Below are positions 1 through 7,762 of a stretch of 64,000 nucleotides of DNA, piece by piece. Under the pieces are notes generated by a model, which saw nothing but the letters and a program-made list of their open reading frames with translations, searched no databases and was not told the DNA's origin. The position numbers were made by a program, and so were the translations under genes. Positions within the stretch are counted from its first letter, which is position 1; each line of letters opens with the position of its first letter. Source of the DNA: Bacillota bacterium (GTDB taxonomy: Bacteria > Bacillota > Clostridia > Lachnospirales > Lachnospiraceae); NCBI GenBank assembly GCA_023437365.1, contig JAEZGK010000099.1:124001-188000 (forward strand). Reading direction: 5' to 3'.

Positions 1-24
1 TGATGAGGACTCCTTTATCTAATG

Positions 25-429
25 TTATATTTTCGAGCTTCCCGCATAGACAGGAGTGAAATCCTCACTGTCGGCACATACAAAGCCGGAATATTTATCC
101 ACGAGCTGTTCTAAGTAAGGGATTGCCTCCGGTATATCCTCCTGACAGAGGTTGATGGAATAGATAGTAGCAATTCCCCTGTTTTTTACGAAAGAAGCAT
201 CGGAGGGATCTTTAAAAGCAATATCTACGGGTTCGAAATCCATAGAATTCTGGTTCGGAAGAACAAGCTCCAATACATCCATTTCTGCCCAGAGTTCAAT
301 GGTCAGTCCATAGGTTCCTCCGAACAATGCGGCGATATCCTTGGCTGTAATTTTATTCGGGGTCATATAGAGCAGATCGGTATATTGCTTTGCAAACTGT
401 TTTGGAAGACCTTTCTTTTTACCTGACAT
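25..429 (-). CDS. Conserved hypothetical protein, 134 aa
   Basis: I do not recognise this family. The protein is small, soluble and acidic after a basic N-terminus (SGKKKGLPKQ), with no signal peptide or membrane segment. A stretch near residues 28-60 (ITAKDIAALFGG, then LELVLPNQ) looks like an alpha/beta fold. The start is supported by an AAAGGAT ribosome site seven bases before the ATG and by a good promoter further upstream on the same strand. It is monocistronic as far as can be seen. Function is unknown. Confidence 0.7.
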   Translation of the reverse strand: MSGKKKGLPKQFAKQYTDLLYMTPNKITAKDIAALFGGTYGLTIELWAEMDVLELVLPNQNSMDFEPVDIAFKDPSDASFVKNRGIATIYSINLCQEDIPEAIPYLEQLVDKYSGFVCADSEDFTPVYAGSSKI

Positions 430-464
430 AATGCGATCCTTTCTGTAGTGAGGTTATTGGGTAC

Positions 465-493
465 ATTATAATACATGGATAAAAAAATGGCAA
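465..493 (-). promoter_or_regulatory. Promoter of the 134-aa gene
   Basis: Reading the minus strand, TTGCCA (488-493) and TATAAT (465-470) are separated by 17 bases, a near-consensus housekeeping promoter pointing at the gene that starts at 429. Confidence 0.6.
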
Positions 494-536
494 TAACAGC
501 CATCTGGTAATAGATGAATAAATGAAAAGGAAATTA

Positions 537-590
537 TGCTTCGCAATCCGCTCGGGCGCAAAAGTGTCAGCGGGCTGACACTTTGCTCTG
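537..590. repeat. 54-bp dispersed repeat with 11-bp hairpin (copy 1)
   Basis: This 54-base segment is repeated at 33182-33235 with only two differences. Its core is a perfect inverted repeat, AAAGTGTCAGC (561-571) and GCTGACACTTT (574-584), preceded by a GC-rich stretch, TGCTTCGCAATCCGCTCGGG. Both copies are intergenic. It lies in the 430-812 gap, which otherwise holds two promoters and AT-rich DNA. Confidence 0.8.
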
Positions 591-649
591 AGATTATAAA
601 AAATAATATAATAAAAATTCATACAAATAAATAAATATAAAAATTATAC

Positions 650-678
650 TTGAATAATTTGTCGTATAGATGTATTAT
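650..678 (+). promoter_or_regulatory. Promoter of the 396-aa unknown gene
   Basis: TTGAAT (650-655) and TATTAT (673-678) are 17 bases apart, about 135 bases upstream of the start codon at 813. The leader between contains a purine-rich run around 735-760 but no obvious terminator. Confidence 0.45.
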
Positions 679-812
679 ATATACATAAATTACCTGGGAA
701 TTATATACAACATGTGATGAAACGATAGTTAAAAGAGGAGGACTTCATAAAAGAGGTCTTAATCGAATCTCAGGATTTGAGTAACCGAATTTAAATATTG
801 GGAGGTAAAATT

Positions 813-2003
813 ATGGCTTCAATTTTTAGCAATGGTATTGAGAAAGCGCATGAGCGTAGAATCGAGCAGTTAAGAAAAGAATGTACTAAAGAAGGTGTTG
901 AACTAGTTGATGTGAAGAATGTGACTCTTGAAGAAGTTAGTTCCGCGAAAGCTTCCCTTGGCTCTTCGCTCACTGCTCTTACAGGAGGAAAAGTGGGATA
1001 TGATTTTCTTCAGGTTTATACACTAAGCTACAATAATCAGCTTCAGTATTATCTTCAGCCCTTTAACGGGTTAACTCCTTTGCCTGGTCAGCATTTTATT
1101 TGTGTTCCCTTTTCATTGAGCAATCCAATTCAGTATCGTATTAAAAAGAATAAGAACCTATTAGAATCAATATACCAAGGACTTATGAATAGTATACCTT
1201 TTGTAAGCAGCAAAGCAATTCGTGTATGTGAATGGCTCTGTGAAAACAATGAGCTACAGGCTGGCTTATATAAGACGAAGCTGCCAACCTTAAAAGAACT
1301 ATCACACGTATGGATGAATGGCGCTACTAAAATAGAATTGGACTGGACAGTTCAAGCATGTGCAATAAATAAGAATAGTACTTTAGTGACGATGAAGACA
1401 GGAAGATATGGCAAGAAAAGCGAGCGGACAGGCTTAAGGCAGTTTATGAATATGACATCCTTTGTTATGGATCTAGGGAAGAATTATACTGGGGACGGAA
1501 CGAATAATGTAATGATATCAAATACATATTTGAGCTCTTATTTTATTAAAAACCTGATTAATGTCTCACAAGAAAATGGTGAGATGATATATCAACCAAA
1601 TAATAAAATCAAGACAATCATGTCAAAGCTTATGAAATTCGAAGATTTTAAAAAAGTGTATTTAGCTGATACCCTTGATGAAAAGCGGTGGGGTAATCTG
1701 GAGAAGGGAGCACTGCAGAAATTCAATATTAATAAATCAGAGGTGGTTGCTGCTGCTGCAATGGATGCAATGGGAAATATGAAGCAGGCAGCAGTATTCA
1801 CAAAAGATAAATTATATATACTAGATAATAAGTATGAGCTATCGCTGGATCTAAATGATGTATCTACATATGGTGGATTACAGGGACGTTTAGAAACTTC
1901 TTTAAAGGTACAATTAATTAATGGTGATATTGTTGAAGTTAAGGTTGGACTGATAAGTGATATTCTGGATGCCTTTTTTAAAGAATATTGCAACATAATC
2001 TAG
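813..2003 (+). CDS. Unknown protein, 396 aa, possible PH-like C-terminal domain
   Basis: I do not recognise this protein. The ATG at 813 is chosen over a TTG at 798 because GGGAGG (800-805) sits seven bases before it. The N-terminus is a charged, probably helical segment (residues 5-25) followed by a Ser/Ala/Gly-rich part. The final 90 residues alternate short hydrophobic strands (AVFTKDKLYIL, then a DLNDVSTYGG turn and LETSLKVQLI) and end in an amphipathic helix, which looks like a bacterial PH-like domain; this is inference. There is no signal peptide. Codon use is AT-richer than that of clpB next door. It has its own promoter and terminator, so it is probably a single-gene unit and possibly acquired. 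Confidence 0.6.
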   Translation: MASIFSNGIEKAHERRIEQLRKECTKEGVELVDVKNVTLEEVSSAKASLGSSLTALTGGKVGYDFLQVYTLSYNNQLQYYLQPFNGLTPLPGQHFICVPFSLSNPIQYRIKKNKNLLESIYQGLMNSIPFVSSKAIRVCEWLCENNELQAGLYKTKLPTLKELSHVWMNGATKIELDWTVQACAINKNSTLVTMKTGRYGKKSERTGLRQFMNMTSFVMDLGKNYTGDGTNNVMISNTYLSSYFIKNLINVSQENGEMIYQPNNKIKTIMSKLMKFEDFKKVYLADTLDEKRWGNLEKGALQKFNINKSEVVAAAAMDAMGNMKQAAVFTKDKLYILDNKYELSLDLNDVSTYGGLQGRLETSLKVQLINGDIVEVKVGLISDILDAFFKEYCNII

Positions 2004-2014
2004 GATTGAAAAAA

Positions 2015-2045
2015 TGCTTCTAAGTTAACTTAGGAGCATTTTTTT
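2015..2045 (+). terminator. Intrinsic terminator after the 396-aa gene
   Basis: An 11-bp stem with one wobble (2015-2025 with 2030-2040), loop TTAA, followed by five T. It separates the unknown gene from clpB. Confidence 0.8.
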
Positions 2046-2085
2046 GCATTTTTTCACTTGTAATTTTTTGAGCTACGTGTTATAG

Positions 2086-2114
2086 TTGACATAGAACATT
2101 AAACATATGATAGT
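2086..2114 (+). promoter_or_regulatory. clpB promoter
   Basis: TTGACA (2086-2091) with a 17-base spacer to GATAGT (2109-2114). No CIRCE (HrcA) or CtsR operator is visible near it, so heat control of this clpB is not explained by the sequence. Confidence 0.5.
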
Positions 2115-2145
2115 AATTTACTTAATGCATAGAAGAAAGGAGAGT

Positions 2146-2187
2146 ATGATTTACCAAAGGTGTAAGTTATACAAAGAAAGCATATGA
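2146..2187 (+). CDS. Possible 13-codon leader ORF coupled to clpB
   Basis: AAAGGAG (2136-2142) precedes an ATG whose 13-codon frame reads MIYQRCKLYKESI and stops at TGA 2185-2187, overlapping the clpB ATG as ATGA. The SD-to-start gap is only three bases, shorter than ideal. The clpB start itself has only a weak purine site (AAAGAAAG), so translation of clpB may depend on ribosomes ending on this leader. It could equally be chance. Confidence 0.3.
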   Translation: MIYQRCKLYKESI

Positions 2188-4775
2188 ACATCAATAAGTT
2201 TACACAAAATTCGATACAGGCAGTGGAAGACTGCGAGAAACTGGCTTATGAATACGGGCACCAGGAGATTAGTGTAGAGCATCTGCTCTATAGTCTGCTT
2301 AATCTCAATGACAGCTTGATTAAAAAGCTGCTGGAGAAGATGGAGATCAATACCGAGGTGTTTCTTGCACAGGTAAAGGGCTTATTGAACAAACGTCCTA
2401 AGGTCTCCGGTGGACAGATTTATATCAGCAATGACCTGAATAAAATCCTGATTTACGCGGAGAATGAAGCAAAGCAAATGGGAGATTCCTATGTATCGGT
2501 GGAACACCTTTTTCTTAGCATGCTTAGGCAGCCCAATAAGGAGGTTAAAACACTATTCGGTGAATTTCGCATCAGCAGAGAGGATTTTCTAAAGGCACTG
2601 CAGACGGTAAGAGGCAATCAGAAGGTAATGACGGACAATCCTGAAGCTACCTATGATACTCTTGAGAAGTATGGCTACGATCTGGTTGCCAGGGCAAAGG
2701 AGCAGAAGCTGGATCCGGTGATCGGCAGGGATGGCGAGATTCGGAATGTAATTCGCATCCTGTCCAGAAAAACCAAGAATAATCCGGTACTGATCGGTGA
2801 ACCCGGTGTTGGCAAGACCGCAGTAGTTGAGGGATTGGCACAAAGAATTGTCAGAGGGGACGTGCCCCAGTCTCTGCAGGATAAAAAGCTGTTTGCCCTT
2901 GATATGGGAGCGTTGGTCGCCGGTGCCAAATACCGTGGGGAATTCGAAGAGCGTCTGAAGGCTGTTCTGGAGGAAGTGAAGAAAAGTGAAGGGCAGATTA
3001 TCCTGTTCATCGATGAACTGCATACCATCGTCGGAGCCGGAAAGACTGAGGGGGCTATGGATGCTGGGAATATGCTAAAACCGATGCTGGCAAGAGGTGA
3101 GCTGCATTGTATCGGTGCAACCACATTGAACGAGTACCGTCAATATGTTGAGAAGGATGCCGCATTGGAACGAAGATTTCAACCTGTCATGGTGGAGGAA
3201 CCATCGGTTGAAGATACGATTTCTATCTTAAGAGGCTTGAAGGAACGATATGAGGTTTTTCACGGGGTTAAGATTACGGACGGCGCCTTAGTCAGTGCTG
3301 CCACTCTGTCAGACCGCTATATCTCAGAGCGCTTCCTGCCTGATAAAGCCATCGATTTGGTGGATGAAGCCTGTGCTTTGATTAAGACAGAGCTTGATTC
3401 CATGCCGACAGAACTGGACGATATGCAAAGAAGAATTATGCAGATGGAGATAGAAGAGGCTGCCCTGAAGAAGGAAAATGACCGGTTAAGCGCAGAGCGC
3501 CTTATGGAGCTACAGCAGGAGCTGGCGGAGCTTCGCGACAACTTTGCTGGCCAGAAGGCCAGATGGGATAACGAGAAGGCATCTATGGAAAAGGTTCATA
3601 AGCTCAGAGAAGCGCTCGAGGAGCTTAATAATGAAATTGAAGTAGCGGAAAGAAGCTATGATTTAAATAAGGCTGCGGAGCTAAAATACGGCAGGCTGCC
3701 GGAGCTTTCTAAGCAGCTGTCTCAGGAGGAGGAAAGACTGAAGAAGGAAGAGAACATGCTCGTCCATGAGAATGTCAGCGAAGAAGAGATCGCAAAAATT
3801 GTTTCGCGATGGACCGGTATCCCTATTACCAAGCTGACGGAGGGGGAACGGAATAAGACATTGCACTTAAGCGCTGAGCTTCATAAGCGGGTAGTCGGAC
3901 AGAATGAGGGTGTAGACAAGGTTGCAGATGCCATCCTGCGCTCCAAGGCGGGTATCAAAGATCCTAAAAAGCCGATCGGTTCCTTTCTGTTTCTGGGACC
4001 TACCGGTGTGGGTAAGACAGAGCTGGCAAAAGCCCTTGCAGAAAGCCTGTTTGACAATGAGCATAATATGGTACGCATTGATATGAGTGAGTACATGGAG
4101 AAGCATTCCGTTGCGCGACTGATTGGTGCGCCTCCCGGATATATAGGCTATGAAGAGGGTGGACAGCTAACGGAGGCAGTAAGGCGGAAGCCTTATGCGG
4201 TTATACTGTTCGACGAGGTGGAAAAAGCGCATCCGGATGTGTTCAACGTGTTGCTTCAGGTGTTGGACGATGGACGAATTACGGACTCCCAGGGGAGAAC
4301 CGTGGATTTTAAGAATACGATTCTTATTCTTACCTCCAATATCGGTTCCAGGTATCTTCTGGAAGGCATTGATGGATATGGTGAGATCACGGAAAGCTGT
4401 GAAGCGATGGTCATGAATGAGCTGCGTGCCTCCTTCCGCCCGGAGTTCTTAAATCGGCTGGATGAGATCATCCTCTTTAAACCGTTGACCAAGGAAAACA
4501 TCGATAGGATCATCGATCTGATGCTTGCTGATCTGAATAAAAGGCTGATCGACAAGGAGATTAGCGTCAGTCTGACGGACCGGGCCAAGGCGTTCATTGT
4601 AGAGAGAAGCTATGATCCGGCGTATGGGGCAAGACCATTGAAGCGTTTCCTCCAGAAGAATGTGGAGACCTTAAGTGCCAGATTAATCTTAAGTGATCAG
4701 GTAAAACCGGAGGATACCATACTCATTGAGGAAGAAAATAATGAGTTGGTAGCAAAGGTTAAAAGTCTGGCTTAA
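2184..4775 (+). CDS. clpB: ATP-dependent chaperone ClpB
   Basis: Hsp100 disaggregase that works with the DnaK system to pull proteins out of aggregates in the cytoplasm. The 863 residues match the family length. In order: Clp-N repeats (about 1-145), first AAA+ domain with Walker A GEPGVGKT near 205 and Walker B LFIDELHT near 277, a long charged coiled-coil middle domain (about 400-525), second AAA+ domain with Walker A GPTGVGKT near 610, and the Clp D2-small domain with GARPLKR near 820. The middle domain and lack of a ClpP loop distinguish ClpB from ClpA/ClpC. It is monocistronic, with a promoter and a following terminator. Confidence 0.96.
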   Translation: MNINKFTQNSIQAVEDCEKLAYEYGHQEISVEHLLYSLLNLNDSLIKKLLEKMEINTEVFLAQVKGLLNKRPKVSGGQIYISNDLNKILIYAENEAKQMGDSYVSVEHLFLSMLRQPNKEVKTLFGEFRISREDFLKALQTVRGNQKVMTDNPEATYDTLEKYGYDLVARAKEQKLDPVIGRDGEIRNVIRILSRKTKNNPVLIGEPGVGKTAVVEGLAQRIVRGDVPQSLQDKKLFALDMGALVAGAKYRGEFEERLKAVLEEVKKSEGQIILFIDELHTIVGAGKTEGAMDAGNMLKPMLARGELHCIGATTLNEYRQYVEKDAALERRFQPVMVEEPSVEDTISILRGLKERYEVFHGVKITDGALVSAATLSDRYISERFLPDKAIDLVDEACALIKTELDSMPTELDDMQRRIMQMEIEEAALKKENDRLSAERLMELQQELAELRDNFAGQKARWDNEKASMEKVHKLREALEELNNEIEVAERSYDLNKAAELKYGRLPELSKQLSQEEERLKKEENMLVHENVSEEEIAKIVSRWTGIPITKLTEGERNKTLHLSAELHKRVVGQNEGVDKVADAILRSKAGIKDPKKPIGSFLFLGPTGVGKTELAKALAESLFDNEHNMVRIDMSEYMEKHSVARLIGAPPGYIGYEEGGQLTEAVRRKPYAVILFDEVEKAHPDVFNVLLQVLDDGRITDSQGRTVDFKNTILILTSNIGSRYLLEGIDGYGEITESCEAMVMNELRASFRPEFLNRLDEIILFKPLTKENIDRIIDLMLADLNKRLIDKEISVSLTDRAKAFIVERSYDPAYGARPLKRFLQKNVETLSARLILSDQVKPEDTILIEEENNELVAKVKSLA

Positions 4776-4783
4776 AATTATAA

Positions 4784-4853
4784 AGAGGCTGTAGTACCTG
4801 TTTCAGACTGTATCAATGAAAAGTCATGAAATAGAGCTATAGCCTCTCTTTTT
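4784..4853 (+). terminator. clpB terminator
   Basis: AGAGGCTGTAG (4784-4794) pairs with CTATAGCCTCT (4837-4847) with one wobble, followed by CTTTTT. The apical part is long, about 40 bases. Confidence 0.6.
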
Positions 4854-4864
4854 AAACTTTTTAG

Positions 4865-4893
4865 TTGACAATCTATACCAATCATGCTATCTT
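4865..4893 (+). promoter_or_regulatory. Promoter of tetR-type gene
   Basis: TTGACA (4865-4870), 17-base spacer, TATCTT (4888-4893). Confidence 0.6.
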
Positions 4894-4901
4894 AAATTAC
4901 A

Positions 4902-4915
4902 ACTGAACAATCAGT
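4902..4915 (+). promoter_or_regulatory. Candidate autoregulatory operator
   Basis: Perfect inverted repeat ACTGA-N4-TCAGT just downstream of the -10 box and 18 bases before the tetR-type start codon, the usual position for a TetR repressor operator. Confidence 0.45.
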
Positions 4916-4933
4916 ACTAATTTGGAGGACACT

Positions 4934-5527
4934 ATGGGCTATACAATGAATGCGAAAGAGCGCATATTACAGGCAGCCGTGAAAGTATTTGCAGAGAAGA
5001 GCTTCGAAGGCTCCAGAATCGACGAAATTGCCAGAGAGGCGCAGGTACCTAAGTCATTAATTTACTATCACTTTAAAAGTAAGGATGATATTTTTCAAGT
5101 ATTGGTGGACAACTTTATAGAAGAATACCTTACCTTGATATCCGGAGCAATTGATGAAACTCATCAGGAAAAAGCGGAAGCCGTAGGCAACCGTATGAAG
5201 AATGTATATCAGGAATTCGGTCTTAAGAACGCGGATCTGGTTCGGGTGATACTGATTGATTCTCTCAAGAAAACCAAAGAAAAACCGGTTCTGTTTCGGA
5301 TTGTTGATGCTATGACAGCAAAAGAGGCTGCCGCAAAGGGTACGAGCTATCCGCTGCAGGAGAGAAGAATTGCTGAATTTTTTACAAGCTTTATGCCTAA
5401 TTATGCATATCTTTGCTTTGCCGATTCCTGGATAAAGTATTTTAACATGGAACGGTGTGAGTTCGATGAGCTCTATCTGAAGGTATATGAGGAAACCCAT
5501 GGAGCGTATCACAAAAATCATGAGTAA
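4934..5527 (+). CDS. TetR/AcrR family transcriptional regulator
   Basis: One-component repressor. The ATG at 4934 is preferred over an in-frame TTG at 4922 because GGAGG lies at 4924-4928. The N-terminal TetR helix-turn-helix is clear: ERILQAAVKVFAEKSFEG, then the recognition part IAREAQVPKSLIYYHFKSKD (about residues 8-50). The remaining 145 residues are the variable ligand/dimer domain and give no ligand. A promoter and a short palindrome immediately upstream suggest autorepression. The next gene, a metallo-beta-lactamase fold hydrolase, is separated by a repeat-filled gap and may or may not be its target. Confidence 0.88.
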   Translation: MGYTMNAKERILQAAVKVFAEKSFEGSRIDEIAREAQVPKSLIYYHFKSKDDIFQVLVDNFIEEYLTLISGAIDETHQEKAEAVGNRMKNVYQEFGLKNADLVRVILIDSLKKTKEKPVLFRIVDAMTAKEAAAKGTSYPLQERRIAEFFTSFMPNYAYLCFADSWIKYFNMERCEFDELYLKVYEETHGAYHKNHE

Positions 5528-5535
5528 GGAGAAAA

Positions 5536-5740
5536 TGTGAAGGAAAGACACCTTCACACTATGGAAGAACTGCGAATGCTCGCAACGTGAATTTATAATG
5601 CATAAATTCACGCTTATGGTGCTCGTTTCTTGTTCTTCTCTAATTAATTGAAATCTAATTAATTGAAATGCCGCTTAGCGGCATCATGTCTGAAAGTGTG
5701 AAGGATAAGCATCTTCACACTGAGATGCCGCTTAGCGGCA
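5536..5740. repeat. Cluster of palindromic repeat modules
   Basis: The gap between the TetR gene and the hydrolase is packed with hairpins: TGTGAAGG/CCTTCACA (5536-5558), a perfect 11-bp stem CGTGAATTTAT/ATAAATTCACG (5586-5612), two copies of ATGCCGCTTAGCGGCA (5668-5683 and 5725-5740), and AGTGTGAAG/CTTCACACT arms (5695-5721). A 23-base stretch, 5552-5574, recurs exactly, inverted, at 9740-9762. An 18-base tandem duplication (TCTAATTAATTGAA) lies at about 5638-5668. Confidence 0.75.
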
Positions 5741-5754
5741 GAATGGAGGTAATT

Positions 5755-6477
5755 ATGACACAGGAGATTATCAGAATTGATTTGAGGGGTGTGAATAGCT
5801 ATCTCATAAAAACAGGGGAGGGATTTCTTCTGGTTGATACAGGTGGGCACCTTACTATGGACAAGGAATATTCAGACCGATATACTGAACTGAAAAATAC
5901 ATTACTAAAGGTAGGCTGCACAGAAGAAAACTTAAGGGTTGTCATCCTTACCCATGGTGACAGCGATCATACAGCAAATGTCGTGAAAATTAAGAATGAC
6001 TTTCATTCACTGATAGCGATGCATGAGAAGGATCTGGAGCTGGTGCAGCACCCGACGTTGAATAAAGTGATGGAAAACAGTAGGTTCAGCTCTCCGGTCA
6101 ATCGTCTGTTGTTTTTCTTGTTTCGAAAACCAATTCATAAAATGATGGCGAGAGTCCTAAAGGATTATGAAGCCTTTACACCGGATCTCTTTCTTAATGA
6201 GGGAGAGGATTTATCAAGGTTTGGAGCTGATGCCAGGATCCTGTATTTACCAGGACATACCGCCGGATCGATCGCGATATTGACCACGGAAGGAGAACTG
6301 ATCTGCGGAGACATATTTGCAAATATTAAGGTCCCGCAGCCAGCTCCTAACGCTTTGGATTTTAACCAAATGAGTCATAGCATAAGTCGCCTGAGAGGTA
6401 AAGGTATTAAAAAGATTTATCCCGGACACGGAGAACCCTTTGAAGCAGACAGATTGAAAGCTTTACAGCAATATTAG
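5755..6477 (+). CDS. MBL-fold metallo-hydrolase
   Basis: Metal-dependent hydrolase of the metallo-beta-lactamase fold, substrate unknown, presumably cytoplasmic. The start at 5755 is chosen because GGAGG (5745-5749) precedes it; the frame is open further upstream but that part is repeat DNA. Visible motifs: the entry strand NSYLIKTGEGFLLVDTGGH, the metal-binding THGDSDH near residue 65, the second-site histidine in LPGHTAGS near 165, the bridging aspartate in GDIFAN near 184, and the final histidine in PGHGEP near 224. The 240-residue length fits the glyoxalase II-like branch. The middle insertion (residues 95-140) is rich in phenylalanine and basic residues and may shape the substrate pocket. 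Confidence 0.85.
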   Translation: MTQEIIRIDLRGVNSYLIKTGEGFLLVDTGGHLTMDKEYSDRYTELKNTLLKVGCTEENLRVVILTHGDSDHTANVVKIKNDFHSLIAMHEKDLELVQHPTLNKVMENSRFSSPVNRLLFFLFRKPIHKMMARVLKDYEAFTPDLFLNEGEDLSRFGADARILYLPGHTAGSIAILTTEGELICGDIFANIKVPQPAPNALDFNQMSHSISRLRGKGIKKIYPGHGEPFEADRLKALQQY

Positions 6478-6549
6478 CAGTCCCAACCCTGCATGTTTTT
6501 ACGGTACGAGTCATAGAATCCAATGAGATAATAAGCTTTGGAGGCTGTT

Positions 6550-6966
6550 ATGAAGGGATGTAGAATGATTATTCTGCTTCTTACGATAGTGCTGGCACTC
6601 ATAGGATTAACCGGTTGCAAAAAGGGGAACACGGATGTCAAGAAAATCAAGGATCTCGAATTTACTGTGGTGGAGGATGCGGATCTGCCAGGAGAACTGA
6701 AGGAAATCATCGACGAAAAGAAAGAGGAGCCTTTTAAGCTCTCGTACTCCAATAAGGATAATCTTTATATTGTGGTAGGCTATGGTAAGCAAAACAGCGG
6801 TGGCTACAGTATCTCGGTGGATGATTTGTATCTCACCAGTAACGCTATTTATATCAATACGAATCTGATCGGACCTTCTCAGAACGATGCAGTTACACAA
6901 GGGGTTACCTATCCCTATGTGGTGGTGAAGCTGGAGTTCAGGGAAGAACCGATTGTCTTTGAGTAA
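6550..6966 (+). CDS. Putative lipoprotein with PrcB-like C-terminal domain
   Basis: A GGAGG at 6540-6544 supports ATG 6550. The N-terminus is a short basic region, a hydrophobic helix and a lipobox LTGC with the acceptor cysteine at residue 23, so the protein should be membrane-anchored on the outside. The second half (IVVGYGKQNSGGYSISVDD) matches the conserved GxxxTGGYxI-type segment of the PrcB C-terminal domain, named after the Treponema PrcAB protease accessory subunit. No dentilisin-like protease is nearby, so a protease partner is not implied by context. Confidence 0.7.
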   Translation: MKGCRMIILLLTIVLALIGLTGCKKGNTDVKKIKDLEFTVVEDADLPGELKEIIDEKKEEPFKLSYSNKDNLYIVVGYGKQNSGGYSISVDDLYLTSNAIYINTNLIGPSQNDAVTQGVTYPYVVVKLEFREEPIVFE

Positions 6967-7275
6967 TAAGGCCAACAGCTTAAGAAAAGAGCAAGCAAAG
7001 CGTAAGAGTTCTGTAAGAATATTGGTTAAAAATAACAATATTTTGTTGCTGTCCATAAGTGAAACATCAATATATTGTGGTTAGGAAAATACGGTAATAT
7101 GTCGGTTTTTTGATAAAAAATAGATGTTTTTTTGTGCTATATTCCCATAATTGGATAGGCTAAAGGTACTAGCATCGTAAAATTATTCCATAAAAAGTAC
7201 TAAAAATTTAAACTTTTCATGTGCAAATTTATGTGCACAACTCACTCTGTCGACCTTGAATTGTCAGAAAATTCA

Positions 7276-7304
7276 TTGACGCTGTCCCGTTTTTATGGTA
7301 TACT
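7276..7304 (+). promoter_or_regulatory. veg promoter
   Basis: TTGACG (7276-7281), 17-base spacer, TATACT (7299-7304). The predicted transcript begins with a tight hairpin (CTGCATGC, GAA loop, GCATGTAG, 7303-7321), which may stabilise the 5' end. The rest of the 6967-7413 gap is AT-rich, with a weak hairpin (AATATTGGTT with AACAATATT, about 7018-7042) that may terminate the lipoprotein transcript. Confidence 0.7.
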
Positions 7305-7413
7305 GCATGCGAAGCATGTAGTTTGTTACGGATTTATTTTAGAAGAATGTGTACAGAGCCAATAGGGGTAAAGTCCTTCTAAGGTGATAGGAAGCATTGG
7401 TGAGGAGAGAATA

Positions 7414-7659
7414 ATGATGAAGCAATTAGATGTGAATTGTGTAAGAAATGCTGTGATGCACCAGACAGGTAAGAAGGTAAAGGTTCGTATTAACCGTGGA
7501 AGGCATAAAGTAGACATTACAGAAGGTATTATTTCAGAAACTTACCCAAGCATATTTCTCATTAAGATTCAGGAGAACAAGGATATGCCTGTACGAACAG
7601 TATCCTACAGCTACACGGACATACTTACAAAAGACGTGGAATTAATTCTTTGCAGTTAG
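7414..7659 (+). CDS. veg: Veg family protein
   Basis: Small protein of 81 residues, close to the 86 of Bacillus subtilis Veg, with the typical N-terminal VNCVRNAVMHQTGKKVKV and a basic RINRGRHK followed by the EGIISETYPSIFLIK strand region. In B. subtilis, Veg influences biofilm formation through the SinR/SlrR circuit and its gene has a very strong promoter; the promoter here is also strong. GAGGAG precedes the ATG at 7414. In many Firmicutes veg lies close to ispE, and an ispE is found about 9 kb away here, so the old neighbourhood appears to have been split by the SLH/ABC operon. Confidence 0.85.
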   Translation: MMKQLDVNCVRNAVMHQTGKKVKVRINRGRHKVDITEGIISETYPSIFLIKIQENKDMPVRTVSYSYTDILTKDVELILCS

Positions 7660-7684
7660 ATTTAAATAACTAAATAGATAAGAC

Positions 7685-7722
7685 AAATACCCTGTAGAAG
7701 GTTCACTCTACAGGGTATTTTT
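7685..7722 (+). terminator. veg terminator, probably bidirectional
   Basis: AAATACCCTGTAGA (7685-7698) pairs perfectly with TCTACAGGGTATTT (7707-7720), followed by TTT. It also faces the end of the minus-strand ABC operon. Confidence 0.85.
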
Positions 7723-7762
7723 ATGGGGTAATGTATATACAGATGTTTACAAAATAGCTAAG

